A stretch of 11,999 nucleotides of DNA from JACQNR01 sp049515175 (GTDB lineage Bacteria > Acidobacteriota > Terriglobia > UBA7540): contig JBEKUI010000132.1 of NCBI GenBank assembly GCA_049515175.1, positions 1 through 11,999 on the forward strand, given 5' to 3'. This document shows positions 5,219 through 11,999 of this stretch, piece by piece. Within the stretch, counting starts at the first letter, position 1. The number at the start of each line of letters is the position of its first letter. The notes under the pieces were generated by a model that was given only the letters and a program-made list of their open reading frames with translations, did no database searches and had not been told where the DNA came from. The translations under genes and the position numbers were made by a program.

Positions 5219-8200
5219 CTACTTTTCTTCCACGGGGACGTCGGCGTGGTCGGGGGTTCCGGCTTCCCACCAGGCGAGCAAGCGCGTGCCCCAGTCGTCG
5301 AGATAGGTGTACACGACAGGAACCACAATCAAGGTGAGCAGAGTGGAGGTGATGAGCCCGCCGATGACGGCGCGGGCCATGGGAGCGCGCATCTCCGAGC
5401 CGGCGCCGATCGCAAACGCCAGTGGCAGCATGCCGAAAATCATCGCCGTCGTGGTCATGATGATGGGCCGCAGCCGGACTTTTGCGGCGCGGATGAGGGC
5501 CTGCGCGCGGTCCATGCCTTCGCGCCGCTGGCGGTTGGTGTAATCGATGAGCAGGATAGCGTTCTTGGTGACCAGGCCCATCAGCATGATGAGTCCGATC
5601 ATCGACATGATGTTGAGGTTGTCGTGGGTCGCCCACAGCGCCAGCGCCACGCCCACCAGCGACAGGGGCAACGAGAGCATGATGGCCAGCGGGTGGAAGA
5701 AACTGCGAAACTGCGAGGCGAGGATGGCGTAGATGAAGATCACCGCCAGAATCAGGGCGCGGTAGATGTAGTAGAACGTTTCGCCCAGGTCCTCGGCCTG
5801 GCCGGTGTAATTGATCTGAATGCCAGGCGGGAGCTGGAGTTGGCTGTTCTTGACGCGCAGGTCGTCAATGACCGTGCCCAGCGGCCGGTCCTGCGTCGAC
5901 GCCATGACGCGCACCTCGCGAAGCAGGTCGCGGCGGCGGATGATCGACGGCGCCTCGGAATCTTCCAGCGCCGCCACCTGGGTGAGCGGCACCCCGGCGC
6001 GGGTTGCAGCCGCGCCATTCATCACCGGCACGTACACGTCCGCCAGGTCCTCGCGCAACCGGCGCTGGTTTTCATCGAGGCGCACGCGCACGTCGTAGGC
6101 GTCGCCGTCGGGATCCTGGAACTGTGAAACCACTTCGCCGGCGATCAGCCCGCGGACCAGCGAAGCCACCGTGCCGAGGTCGAGCCCAAGGTCGGAGGCC
6201 GTCTTGCGGTCCAAGCGCACGCGCACTTCCGGGCGCGGGTCTTCGCGGCTGGAATCGACGTCGGCGGTGCCGGGCGTGGCTTTGGTGTTCGCCACCACCT
6301 GGGCGGCGACGTGGTCGATCTTGATGAGGTCCGTGCCGCGCACGCTGATTTGCAGCGGCTGGCCTTCCCCGGCCATGTATTCGACCTCGCCGACAATGGA
6401 GCGCAGACCCGGCCAGTGCGCCAGCTCGCCGCGCACCAACTGGCGAAGTTCAAAATCGGTCAGGCGGCGCTGGCGCCGCGGCTTCAGCTTGATGTAGATG
6501 GCGCCCTCATTGACGGGCGTCGTTCCCGCCGCGCCGATGGTGACCAGCGAATAAGCCACTTCCGAATGTCCGCGCAGCAGCCCCGTGACGCGCCGGCCCA
6601 CGTCGGCGGTCTCGCGCAGGGTCGTGCCGGGGGGCATCTTGTAAGAGACCTGGAATTCCCCGCGGTCGTAATCTGCCATGAAGGCGCTGCCCAGCCGGCC
6701 GAAGATGACGAAACTCGCCACAATGGAGAGGGCCGCGATGCCCACCACCACGCCACGATGGCGAAGCGACCAGCCCAGGCCGCGCGCCACAACCCCGTGC
6801 AGATCTTCGAAGCGCTCGTTGGCGCGCCCCAGGAGGCGGCTCAGCCAGCCCTTCCGCCGGCCGGCCTCGATCGAGGGGTCGTACCAGCGCGAGGAGAGCA
6901 TGGGGTCGAGCGTGAAGGAGACGAAGAGCGAGACCAGCACGGCGAAGCCTACCGTCATCCCGAACTGGTAAAAGAAGCGGCCCACGATGCCGCCCATGAA
7001 CGCCACGGGAATGAACACGGCGATGATGGTGAGCGTGGTGGCCATCACCGCCAGGCCGATTTCCGCCGTGCCTTCGATGGCCGCGGTCATGTGGTCGGCG
7101 CCCTGTTCCATGTGGCGCACGATGTTCTCGCGCACCACGATGGCGTCGTCGATGAGCATGCCGATGGCGAGCGAGAGGCCCATGAGCGTCATGACGTTCA
7201 GGGTGAAGCCCAGGGCGCGCATGATGATGAAGGCGCTGATTACCGAGATGGGAAGCGTCACGCCGGTGATCACGGTGCTCCGCCAGCTGTTGAGGAAGAG
7301 GAAGACGACGAAGATGGTGAGGAGGGCGCCCAGGATCAGGGTGGTGCGCACGTCCTCGACCGAATCGCGGATGAAAATGGAATTGTCCTGTACGACGCGC
7401 AGCTCGACGCCCGGCGGCATCTCCGCCTGCAAGCGCGCCAGGCTGGCGTGCACGGTGTCGGCGACCTCGACGGTGTTGGCGCTCGCCTGCTTCTGGATTT
7501 GCAGCGCCACGGCGGGTTCGCCGTCCAGCAGGGCGTAGCTGCGCTGCTCCTCAATGCCGTCCTCGACCCGGCCGAGCATCGCGAGAGTGACCGGGAAGCC
7601 ATTGCGGACGGTCACGATCAGGTGATCGAAGTCGCGCGCCTCCTGGGCGCGGCCCGCCACGCGCACCAGCGATTCGCGCAAACCCTGGTCGAGCTTGCCG
7701 GCGGGGATGTCGAGGTTCTCGCGGCGCAGCGCCTCGGCGACCTCCGGGTAGGTGAGGCCGTAGGCTTTGAGCTTGTCGCGGTCGAGCAGAATGTGAATCT
7801 CGCGGCGCGCCGCGCCCACCAGCCGCACCTGACCGACGCCGGAGATGTTTTCCAATCGCCGTTTGAGTACTTTCTCGCCCAGTGTGGTCAGCGCCTTGGC
7901 GTCGAGCGTCCGCGAGAGCACGGCGATGGAGAGAATCGGCAGCTCGTCGAAGCGGATCTGCTGGATGACCGGCTCCTTCACTTCGCGCGGGAAGAGGCTG
8001 CGAATGCCGTTGATCTTGCTCTGCACTTCCAGCAGCGCGGTGTTGATGTTCTTGCCGAGCTGGAACTCCACCACCACGCTCGATATGCCTTCTGTGGTGA
8101 CGGAGTTGATGTGCCGGATGCCGCCGACGGGGTTGACCGCCTCCTCAATCCGCTTGCTGACTTCCGTCTCGACGGTTTCCGGCGCGACGCCCGGATAAGT

Positions 8201-8347
8201 CGTGGTGATGCTGATTACCGGAATATCGATGTTGGGGAAGAGGTCGATCTTCAGCTCGATGTAGGAGAAGATGCCCACCACCACCAGCGCCACGACCATC
8301 ATGGTTGCGAAGACGGGCTGCCGAATGGAGAGGTTGGAGAGAAACAT
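5219..8347 (-). CDS. RND efflux pump inner-membrane transporter, HAE1 family
   Basis: This 1042-residue proton-driven exporter of the AcrB/MexB type is the motor of a tripartite pump. It shows a first membrane helix (about 12-30), then a large periplasmic porter region carrying DLFPNIDIPVISI and TEGISSVVVEF. A membrane bundle from about 335 holds the proton-relay pair Asp400-Asp401 (IGMLIDDAIVVREN). A second porter region follows, and the final bundle holds Lys928 (LVTKNAILLIDYTN). These charged residues mark the drug-exporting HAE1 group rather than heavy-metal CusA pumps or SecDF. Length is standard and no break is seen. ATG 8347 lies 6 bases after the stop of the membrane fusion protein gene, so the two are surely cotranscribed; the ribosome site is poor, which suggests translational coupling. 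The substrate cannot be read from sequence. Confidence 0.95.
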   Translation of the reverse strand: MFLSNLSIRQPVFATMMVVALVVVGIFSYIELKIDLFPNIDIPVISITTTYPGVAPETVETEVSKRIEEAVNPVGGIRHINSVTTEGISSVVVEFQLGKNINTALLEVQSKINGIRSLFPREVKEPVIQQIRFDELPILSIAVLSRTLDAKALTTLGEKVLKRRLENISGVGQVRLVGAARREIHILLDRDKLKAYGLTYPEVAEALRRENLDIPAGKLDQGLRESLVRVAGRAQEARDFDHLIVTVRNGFPVTLAMLGRVEDGIEEQRSYALLDGEPAVALQIQKQASANTVEVADTVHASLARLQAEMPPGVELRVVQDNSIFIRDSVEDVRTTLILGALLTIFVVFLFLNSWRSTVITGVTLPISVISAFIIMRALGFTLNVMTLMGLSLAIGMLIDDAIVVRENIVRHMEQGADHMTAAIEGTAEIGLAVMATTLTIIAVFIPVAFMGGIVGRFFYQFGMTVGFAVLVSLFVSFTLDPMLSSRWYDPSIEAGRRKGWLSRLLGRANERFEDLHGVVARGLGWSLRHRGVVVGIAALSIVASFVIFGRLGSAFMADYDRGEFQVSYKMPPGTTLRETADVGRRVTGLLRGHSEVAYSLVTIGAAGTTPVNEGAIYIKLKPRRQRRLTDFELRQLVRGELAHWPGLRSIVGEVEYMAGEGQPLQISVRGTDLIKIDHVAAQVVANTKATPGTADVDSSREDPRPEVRVRLDRKTASDLGLDLGTVASLVRGLIAGEVVSQFQDPDGDAYDVRVRLDENQRRLREDLADVYVPVMNGAAATRAGVPLTQVAALEDSEAPSIIRRRDLLREVRVMASTQDRPLGTVIDDLRVKNSQLQLPPGIQINYTGQAEDLGETFYYIYRALILAVIFIYAILASQFRSFFHPLAIMLSLPLSLVGVALALWATHDNLNIMSMIGLIMLMGLVTKNAILLIDYTNRQRREGMDRAQALIRAAKVRLRPIIMTTTAMIFGMLPLAFAIGAGSEMRAPMARAVIGGLITSTLLTLIVVPVVYTYLDDWGTRLLAWWEAGTPDHADVPVEEK

Positions 8348-8353
8348 GGTCTT

Positions 8354-9493
8354 TTATGTGCGCGGAGCGAGCGCGACGCCCTCCGCCAGTTCAAGGTTCT
8401 GTTCCAGAACGATGGTTTCCCCGGCGCGCAGCCCATCGGTGATTTCGAGCCCGGCGGGCTCCTCGCGCCCCAGCTTCACTTCGCGCTTGCGGGCCTGGTT
8501 ACCTTCGACCACATAGACGTAGGGCGCCTGGCCGGCGCGGCGCCACAGCGCCTCCGGGGCGATGACCGTCGCTTGCGCCACTACGCCGGTGACGATCCGT
8601 CCCTTGATGAACATCCCGGCCTTGAGCTTTCCGATGGGATTCGGCACGGCGGCGCGCACCGGCGTGGAGCGGTTCAGCATGTCCACCGCGGCGCTGATGC
8701 TGATGAGCTTCGCCTCGAAGTTTTCACCCGGATAGGCGGCCACGGTAAAACGCAGCGTCTGTCCGGTCTTCACGCTGGCCAGGTCGGAAGAGGCGACGAA
8801 GGTGTCGAGCTCCAAGCGCTGATTGTCCACCAGGCGGTAGAGCAGCACGTTGCCATCGACCCAGCCGCCGGGGTTGAGCGCCTTGCGCTCGACCTCGCCG
8901 GAGATGGGCGAGATGATCCGGCAGTCGCGCAGACGCTTCTCCGCCACGGCTGCGGCTTGCCGGGCCTGCTCGACTTGCGCCTCGGCGACCTTCACCTGCG
9001 CTTGCGCGTCACGCTGCGACATTTGCGCGGCCTGAAGATCGCGGTCGGTGATGCCGCCGGTCTTGAGCAGATTCTGGGCGCGCTCGAATTCTTTCCGGGC
9101 GTGCTCCTCACCCACCTGGGCGCGCTCCTGGGCCGCCTGGGCGACTTCCAACGAAGCGCGCGCCTGGCCGAACGAGAGGCGGGCATTGGCATCGTCGAGC
9201 TGGGCGAGCAGTTCGCCCTGCGCCACGCGGTCCCCGGATTGCTTCAGCATGGAGACGATGCGCCCGGCGAATTCCGTTTTCACGTCCACTGCCACCGAGG
9301 AAACGAGCGATCCCGTCACATCCAGCGTGATCTCCAATGGCCGCGATTCCACCCGCGCCACGCGCACGGCCAGGGGCGGCGGCGCGGCGGTCTTGGCCGC
9401 CTCGCGCGAACACGACATCGCACCCAGCGCCAGCAGGGCGCAGCCCGCGGCCGCCTTGGCCAGAACTGCCGCGGGGAATTTCTTAGAAGCCAT
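8354..9493 (-). CDS. Periplasmic membrane fusion protein (AcrA/MexA-like lipoprotein)
   Basis: The 379-residue adaptor links the inner-membrane pump to the outer-membrane channel. A lipoprotein signal ends in GAMSC, so Cys28 is the likely lipidated residue; Ala at -3 is a tolerated variation of the lipobox. The two lipoyl halves lie at about 67-100 (EFAGRIVSMLKQSGDRVAQGELLAQLD) and 190-225 (ISPISGEVERKALNPGGWV). They flank an Ala/Gln/Glu-rich coiled-coil hairpin at about 101-188. Beta-barrel and membrane-proximal domains follow (KAGMFIKGRIV at about 285). Its ATG overlaps the 3' end of the outer-membrane gene by 11 bases, and AAGGAG lies 10 bases upstream, inside that gene. This order (channel, adaptor, pump) differs from the more usual adaptor, pump, channel. 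Confidence 0.92.
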   Translation of the reverse strand: MASKKFPAAVLAKAAAGCALLALGAMSCSREAAKTAAPPPLAVRVARVESRPLEITLDVTGSLVSSVAVDVKTEFAGRIVSMLKQSGDRVAQGELLAQLDDANARLSFGQARASLEVAQAAQERAQVGEEHARKEFERAQNLLKTGGITDRDLQAAQMSQRDAQAQVKVAEAQVEQARQAAAVAEKRLRDCRIISPISGEVERKALNPGGWVDGNVLLYRLVDNQRLELDTFVASSDLASVKTGQTLRFTVAAYPGENFEAKLISISAAVDMLNRSTPVRAAVPNPIGKLKAGMFIKGRIVTGVVAQATVIAPEALWRRAGQAPYVYVVEGNQARKREVKLGREEPAGLEITDGLRAGETIVLEQNLELAEGVALAPRT

Positions 9494-10886
9494 GGGAGTC
9501 TTGCTCCTTGTCGGCCTTGGTATCGCCGGCGAATTCCGCGACGGGGTCGAGCCCCATCACCCAGCGAAGCTGCGCGCGCGCCACGGTGTGATCGTAGAGC
9601 CCCTGCAAGAGCGTCCAGCGGGCCACCGAAAGCGCCGTCTCCGCCTGCAGGACGTCGAGCGTGGTCGCCGCACCGTAGCGGTAATTGCCCTGCATCATTT
9701 CGAGCACGCGCTCGGCTTCCTTGACGTTGAGGCGCGCCGCCTCGACGGTTTTCTCCGCCCGCGTCAGCTCGTCCAGGGCAGTCTGAGCCTCCAGGCGGAC
9801 GGAGTTTTCCTGGTCGATGCGCGTGAGTTCGGCCACCTTGCGGTTGGCGACCGCCTGCTGCAGAAGCCCCGAGCGCCGCCCGCCGTCGAAAAGCGGCAGC
9901 CCCACCGTCACCGTGAACATGTAACGCGAGAATTCGTGGTCGAGGAGATCGGACGGCAGGCGCGCATTCACGCCGTACTGGCCGTTGAAATCGAGGCGCA
10001 GCCGGTTCTCGGCGTTGGCGAGTTTCTGCTGGTGCTCGGCCTCGTGCTCGTTGAGGCGCGCCCGCTCGAGCTCCGGCCGGTGTTGGTAGGCCTGGCGCAC
10101 CACTTCCTCGAGGCTCTTCGGCGCCTGCGGCTCAAACGCCAGTCGGCCCACCGCTTCCGTGGGGAAGTCGAGAGGGCGCACCAGAAGATTGTTCAGCAAC
10201 GTGCGCGCCTGGCGCACGCCGCTTTCGGCGCGAATCAGGTCCGGCTGGACGTTGGCGAGGCTCACCTGTGAGCGCAGGACGTCGACCTCCGTGGCCACGC
10301 CGCCCGCAAAACGGCTGCGCACGATCTCCAGGCTCTTGGTGCGCTCGCGCACCGTCTCCTGTGCCACTTCGAGCCGTCCCTGCGACATGAGCACGCCATA
10401 GAACGCCTTGATGACCGCCAGGCGAATATCCTGCTCGACGCGGTCGCGGTCCACGCCCACGCCTTCCGACTCCAGGCTCGCCAACTTGAGCGCCGTGCCC
10501 ACTTTGCCGGAAGTGTAAAGCGGCTGCGAGACGCTCAGGTTGTAGTCGAACAGGTTGGCCGGGGTCACCGTCAGGGCGTTGCGAAACTCGGCGGGAATCT
10601 TGTCGAAGCTCGAGGAATTCAGAAAAGCCGGGTCGCGCCAGCGCGTGCCGCTTCCATTCAGTTTGAGGAAGGGCAGGGCGTCGGCGCGGACTTCCGTGAT
10701 GCGACCCTTGAGAATGTCGATCCGCTGCCGGGCGATCAGCGCCTGGGGATTGCGGTCCAGCGCCAGCGCCACCGCCTGCTCCAGCGTGAGGCCGGGTTGT
10801 TCCGCGAGGTCTCCCGCCCGAACTCCGGCCAGGGGGAGGATACCTACGAGTATAAGACTTAGCGCCAATTTGCGAAGAAAGTTCAT
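9483..10886 (-). CDS. TolC-like outer-membrane efflux channel
   Basis: This 467-residue outer-membrane factor forms the exit duct of the pump. A signal peptide spans residues 1-24, with cleavage after GVRA. Two outer-membrane-efflux repeats follow. The first opens with LTLEQAVALALDRNPQALIARQRI and carries a beta strand near LSVSQPLYTSGKVGTALKLA. The second opens with SLEEVVRQAYQHRPELERARL and carries YMFTVTVGLPLFDGGRRSGLLQQA. Such paired L-P-L-F/Y-x-x-G segments are typical of TolC/OprM channels. There is no lipobox, so it is closer to TolC than to lipidated OprM. The ATG at 10886 is only 6 bases after the tetR stop. No ribosome site is evident, and the operator-like palindrome occupies that spot, so initiation may depend on coupling to tetR translation. 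Confidence 0.92.
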   Translation of the reverse strand: MNFLRKLALSLILVGILPLAGVRAGDLAEQPGLTLEQAVALALDRNPQALIARQRIDILKGRITEVRADALPFLKLNGSGTRWRDPAFLNSSSFDKIPAEFRNALTVTPANLFDYNLSVSQPLYTSGKVGTALKLASLESEGVGVDRDRVEQDIRLAVIKAFYGVLMSQGRLEVAQETVRERTKSLEIVRSRFAGGVATEVDVLRSQVSLANVQPDLIRAESGVRQARTLLNNLLVRPLDFPTEAVGRLAFEPQAPKSLEEVVRQAYQHRPELERARLNEHEAEHQQKLANAENRLRLDFNGQYGVNARLPSDLLDHEFSRYMFTVTVGLPLFDGGRRSGLLQQAVANRKVAELTRIDQENSVRLEAQTALDELTRAEKTVEAARLNVKEAERVLEMMQGNYRYGAATTLDVLQAETALSVARWTLLQGLYDHTVARAQLRWVMGLDPVAEFAGDTKADKEQDSHGF

Positions 10887-10892
10887 GTGGAT

Positions 10893-11507
10893 TTACCGAT
10901 CGGTAGATTCCTTGCCGCAGCCGTCCATGAGAAGGTGGATGGTGTCCCGGGCGAGTTTCCGGTCGAGCGAGGGTTTTCCGGTGAGGAGATAACCCATGAC
11001 GCAGGCAAAAGCGATCCCGCAGATGGCTCCGGCGATCTGCTGCGGCCGGCCCTTCACCTCGCCCTTGCGCACACCCTCTCTCAGAATCGCGGTGAGCAGG
11101 CGCTCGTCCGCGCGGCCCATCTCCACGAAATCGATCGCCGGAGTTTCCTCTTCCGGGGCGACGGCCATGCGCACGGCAAGGCGATATTCATTGTGCTTTC
11201 TCCGCGCGAAGGCCAGGATGCCATACAGAGTTTCGATCAGCCTCTCGCGCGTGCTGCGACCGCGCTGGGAAGCGCGGCGGATCTCCCGCTGGTACTCGCG
11301 ATACGCATCGAGCACCAACTCCTCATAGAGCTGCGCCTTGTTCCCAAAGTGATAGTAAAGAACGGGTTTGGTGATTCCCGCGCGCTGGCAGATCTCGCGC
11401 GTCGAAGTGGCGCTGTACCCGCGCTCGGCGAAGAGCTCGGCGGCGACGGTGTGGATCGCTTCCTTGGCGGAAACGCCATGACGAGGGCTTGTGACTGCTT
11501 TCTTCAT
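10893..11507 (-). CDS. TetR family transcriptional regulator of the efflux operon
   Basis: The 204-residue protein has the TetR N-terminal DNA-binding domain: AIHTVAAELFAERGYSATSTREICQRAGITKPVLYYHFGNKAQLYEELV (split here as residues 18-65), with the recognition helix around TKPVLYYHF (46-54). The remaining helical domain is a ligand and dimer module with no family-specific signature. The start ATG 11507 is chosen because an upstream in-frame start at 11546 falls inside the -35 element. Being first in the operon, with an operator-like site over its own promoter, it most likely represses itself and the downstream pump genes until a ligand binds. The inducer is unknown. Confidence 0.9.
   Translation of the reverse strand: MKKAVTSPRHGVSAKEAIHTVAAELFAERGYSATSTREICQRAGITKPVLYYHFGNKAQLYEELVLDAYREYQREIRRASQRGRSTRERLIETLYGILAFARRKHNEYRLAVRMAVAPEEETPAIDFVEMGRADERLLTAILREGVRKGEVKGRPQQIAGAICGIAFACVMGYLLTGKPSLDRKLARDTIHLLMDGCGKESTDR
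10894..10905. promoter_or_regulatory. Perfect palindrome TACCGATCGGTA, candidate second TetR operator
   Basis: This 12-bp perfect palindrome has the size and base pattern of a TetR-family operator. It shares 9 of 12 positions with the site over the tetR promoter. It includes part of the tetR stop codon and lies 7 bases before the tolC-like start, so bound repressor would act as an internal block. No clear promoter elements surround it. Confidence 0.5.
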
Positions 11508-11522
11508 ACCTACCGGTGAGTA
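11507..11522. promoter_or_regulatory. Imperfect palindrome, candidate TetR operator
   Basis: TACCTACCGGTGAGTA, with central ACCGGT, is a 16-bp palindrome with two mismatched pairs. It covers the expected transcription start, overlaps four bases of the tetR -10 element and touches the start codon. This is the classical position for autorepression. It resembles the site at 10894-10905. Binding is inferred from position and symmetry. Confidence 0.6.
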
Positions 11523-11546
11523 TACGCAGGCTCGGGGTGTGGTCAA
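11519..11546 (-). promoter_or_regulatory. Promoter of tetR and the efflux operon
   Basis: On the - strand, TTGACC (11546-11541) and TATACT (11524-11519) are 16 bases apart. Transcription would begin near 11512, only about five bases before ATG 11507. The transcript would therefore be almost leaderless and lack a usable Shine-Dalgarno sequence. Confidence 0.6.
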
Positions 11547-11570
11547 GAAAAAAAGTGAAATTAAGCGGCA

Positions 11571-11585
11571 CAGACAAGATGTCTG
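11571..11585. promoter_or_regulatory. Inverted repeat CAGACA-AGA-TGTCTG in the divergent region
   Basis: Perfect 6-bp arms flank a 3-base centre. A second, overlapping pair, CACAGA (11569-11574) and TCTGTG (11591-11596), encloses it and reaches into the -35 element of the MerT-like gene. It could be an operator for a regulator other than the adjacent TetR, because its sequence is unlike the two TetR-type sites. It is short enough to occur by chance. Confidence 0.3.
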
Positions 11586-11593
11586 CGATTTCT

Positions 11594-11623
11594 GTGACGC
11601 TCGCGGGTTGCTGCTTCTATAAT
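11594..11623 (+). promoter_or_regulatory. Promoter of the MerT-like gene
   Basis: GTGACG (11594-11599, four of six matches to the -35 consensus) and a perfect TATAAT (11618-11623) are 18 bases apart. Transcription would begin near 11630. That is right at an in-frame GTG (11632) and 14 bases before ATG 11644. Confidence 0.5.
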
Positions 11624-11643
11624 TATCGAGAGTGAATCAGGGC

Positions 11644-11999
11644 ATGGGATCGGGAGAAACCACACGACCGGCTGCTGGCGATCGGCGCGGCGCGCTCGTG
11701 ATTTCGCTCCTGGCGGGATTGATTGGCGGGCTGTGCTGCGTGACGCCGATTGTGCTGGTGATGGTGGGACTGGCGAGTATTTCGGTGGCGGCCGATCTGG
11801 GCAACGTCCTGTACGGCAACTACCGCTGGCTGTTCCGCGGGGCGGCGCTGGGATTCCTGGCCATCGCCTTGTTCGTTTATTTTCGCCGCCGCGGCATTTG
11901 CACGCTCGACCAGGCGCGTCGCGAGCGGCAGCGCATCGTGAACACCGCGCTCCTGGTGTTGACCTTCGCCGTGGGCATCTACATCTTCTGGACTTACAT
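11644..11999 (+). CDS. MerT-like small membrane protein (3' end outside window)
   Basis: The first 118 residues from ATG 11644 are visible. Helix 1 (about 17-45) contains GGLCCVTPIVLVMVGLAS with the vicinal pair Cys31-Cys32. Helix 2 (about 66-81) follows YRWLFRGAALGFLAIAL. After an Arg-rich loop containing Cys86 comes helix 3 (about 101-117). This layout and the CC-x-x-P-x-VL and YR-x-x-F-x-GAAL patterns recall MerT, the inner-membrane mercuric ion importer, which has a Cys pair in its first helix. A role in moving Hg(II) or another thiophilic metal is inferred. No MerR, MerP or MerA is visible, but the downstream side is cut off. An in-frame GTG at 11632 is an alternative start and would make the message leaderless. 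It is divergent from tetR and may or may not share its control. Confidence 0.6.
   Translation, partial: MGSGETTRPAAGDRRGALVISLLAGLIGGLCCVTPIVLVMVGLASISVAADLGNVLYGNYRWLFRGAALGFLAIALFVYFRRRGICTLDQARRERQRIVNTALLVLTFAVGIYIFWTY

Noticed and set aside
5205..5219. Possible terminator hairpin GGAAG-GGCTG-CTTCC after surE
   Set aside because: It has only a 5-bp stem, a tail broken by non-T bases, and it overlaps the pump stop codon; too weak to call.
5180..6127. + strand open frame of 315 codons opposite the 3' part of the pump gene
   Set aside because: It has low-complexity His/Gln/Arg composition, no domain, and is fully explained by the pump gene on the other strand.
6311..9724. Very long open frame on the + strand (1137 codons) antisense to the pump and adaptor genes
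   Set aside because: It is rich in His, Asp, Arg and Gly with no recognisable domain. It is the usual by-product of high-GC codon use opposite two genuine genes.
11508..11546. Upstream in-frame start for tetR adding 13 residues
   Set aside because: It would begin inside the -35 element, and the added residues do not look like part of a TetR N-terminus.

Overview
The window is high-GC bacterial DNA, and its gene content suggests Acidobacteriota or a related soil phylum. The pointers are a DUF1501 protein, a Tat-exported GH29 fucosidase-like enzyme and a lipoprotein-type RND efflux operon. This is inference from gene families; there is no rRNA or other phylogenetic marker here.

Positions 1 to about 2450 are a mosaic of broken genes. 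A transposase C-terminus on the + strand (1-81), resembling the ISAzo13 family, abuts the 3' end of a type IIG-like restriction-modification gene (2144-123, - strand). That protein has a nuclease-like N-terminus and an N6-adenine methylase core but stops where a target-recognition domain should begin. Upstream of it lies the C-terminal relic of a VapC-like PIN toxin (2450-2300, -). The relic runs head-on into the C-terminal third of a DUF1501 gene (2439-2933, +). At least two break points are visible, near 103-125 and 2439-2450. The restriction-modification gene looks richer in A+T than the rest.

Positions 2934-5150 are ordinary chromosome. A 26-bp perfect palindrome separates the DUF1501 remnant from a convergent secreted GH29-like enzyme (4135-3008, -). 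That gene is divergent from surE (4389-5150, +), a nucleotidase of stationary-phase survival.

Positions 5219-11507 hold one tightly packed - strand operon, transcribed tetR - tolC-like - membrane fusion protein - HAE1-type RND pump. It encodes a complete tripartite exporter across both membranes plus its likely regulator. The tetR promoter has a good -35 and -10. A near-palindromic site overlaps its -10 and reaches the start codon, and a related perfect palindrome covers the tetR stop codon just before the tolC-like start. This suggests autorepression with a second internal site.

Divergent from tetR, and running off the right edge, is a small MerT-like membrane protein with a Cys-Cys pair (from 11644, +), which has its own consensus-like promoter.

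No tRNA, rRNA or CRISPR array was seen. The most unusual part is the patchwork at the left end. The most informative regulatory structure is the tetR/MerT-like divergent region with its paired operator-like sites.
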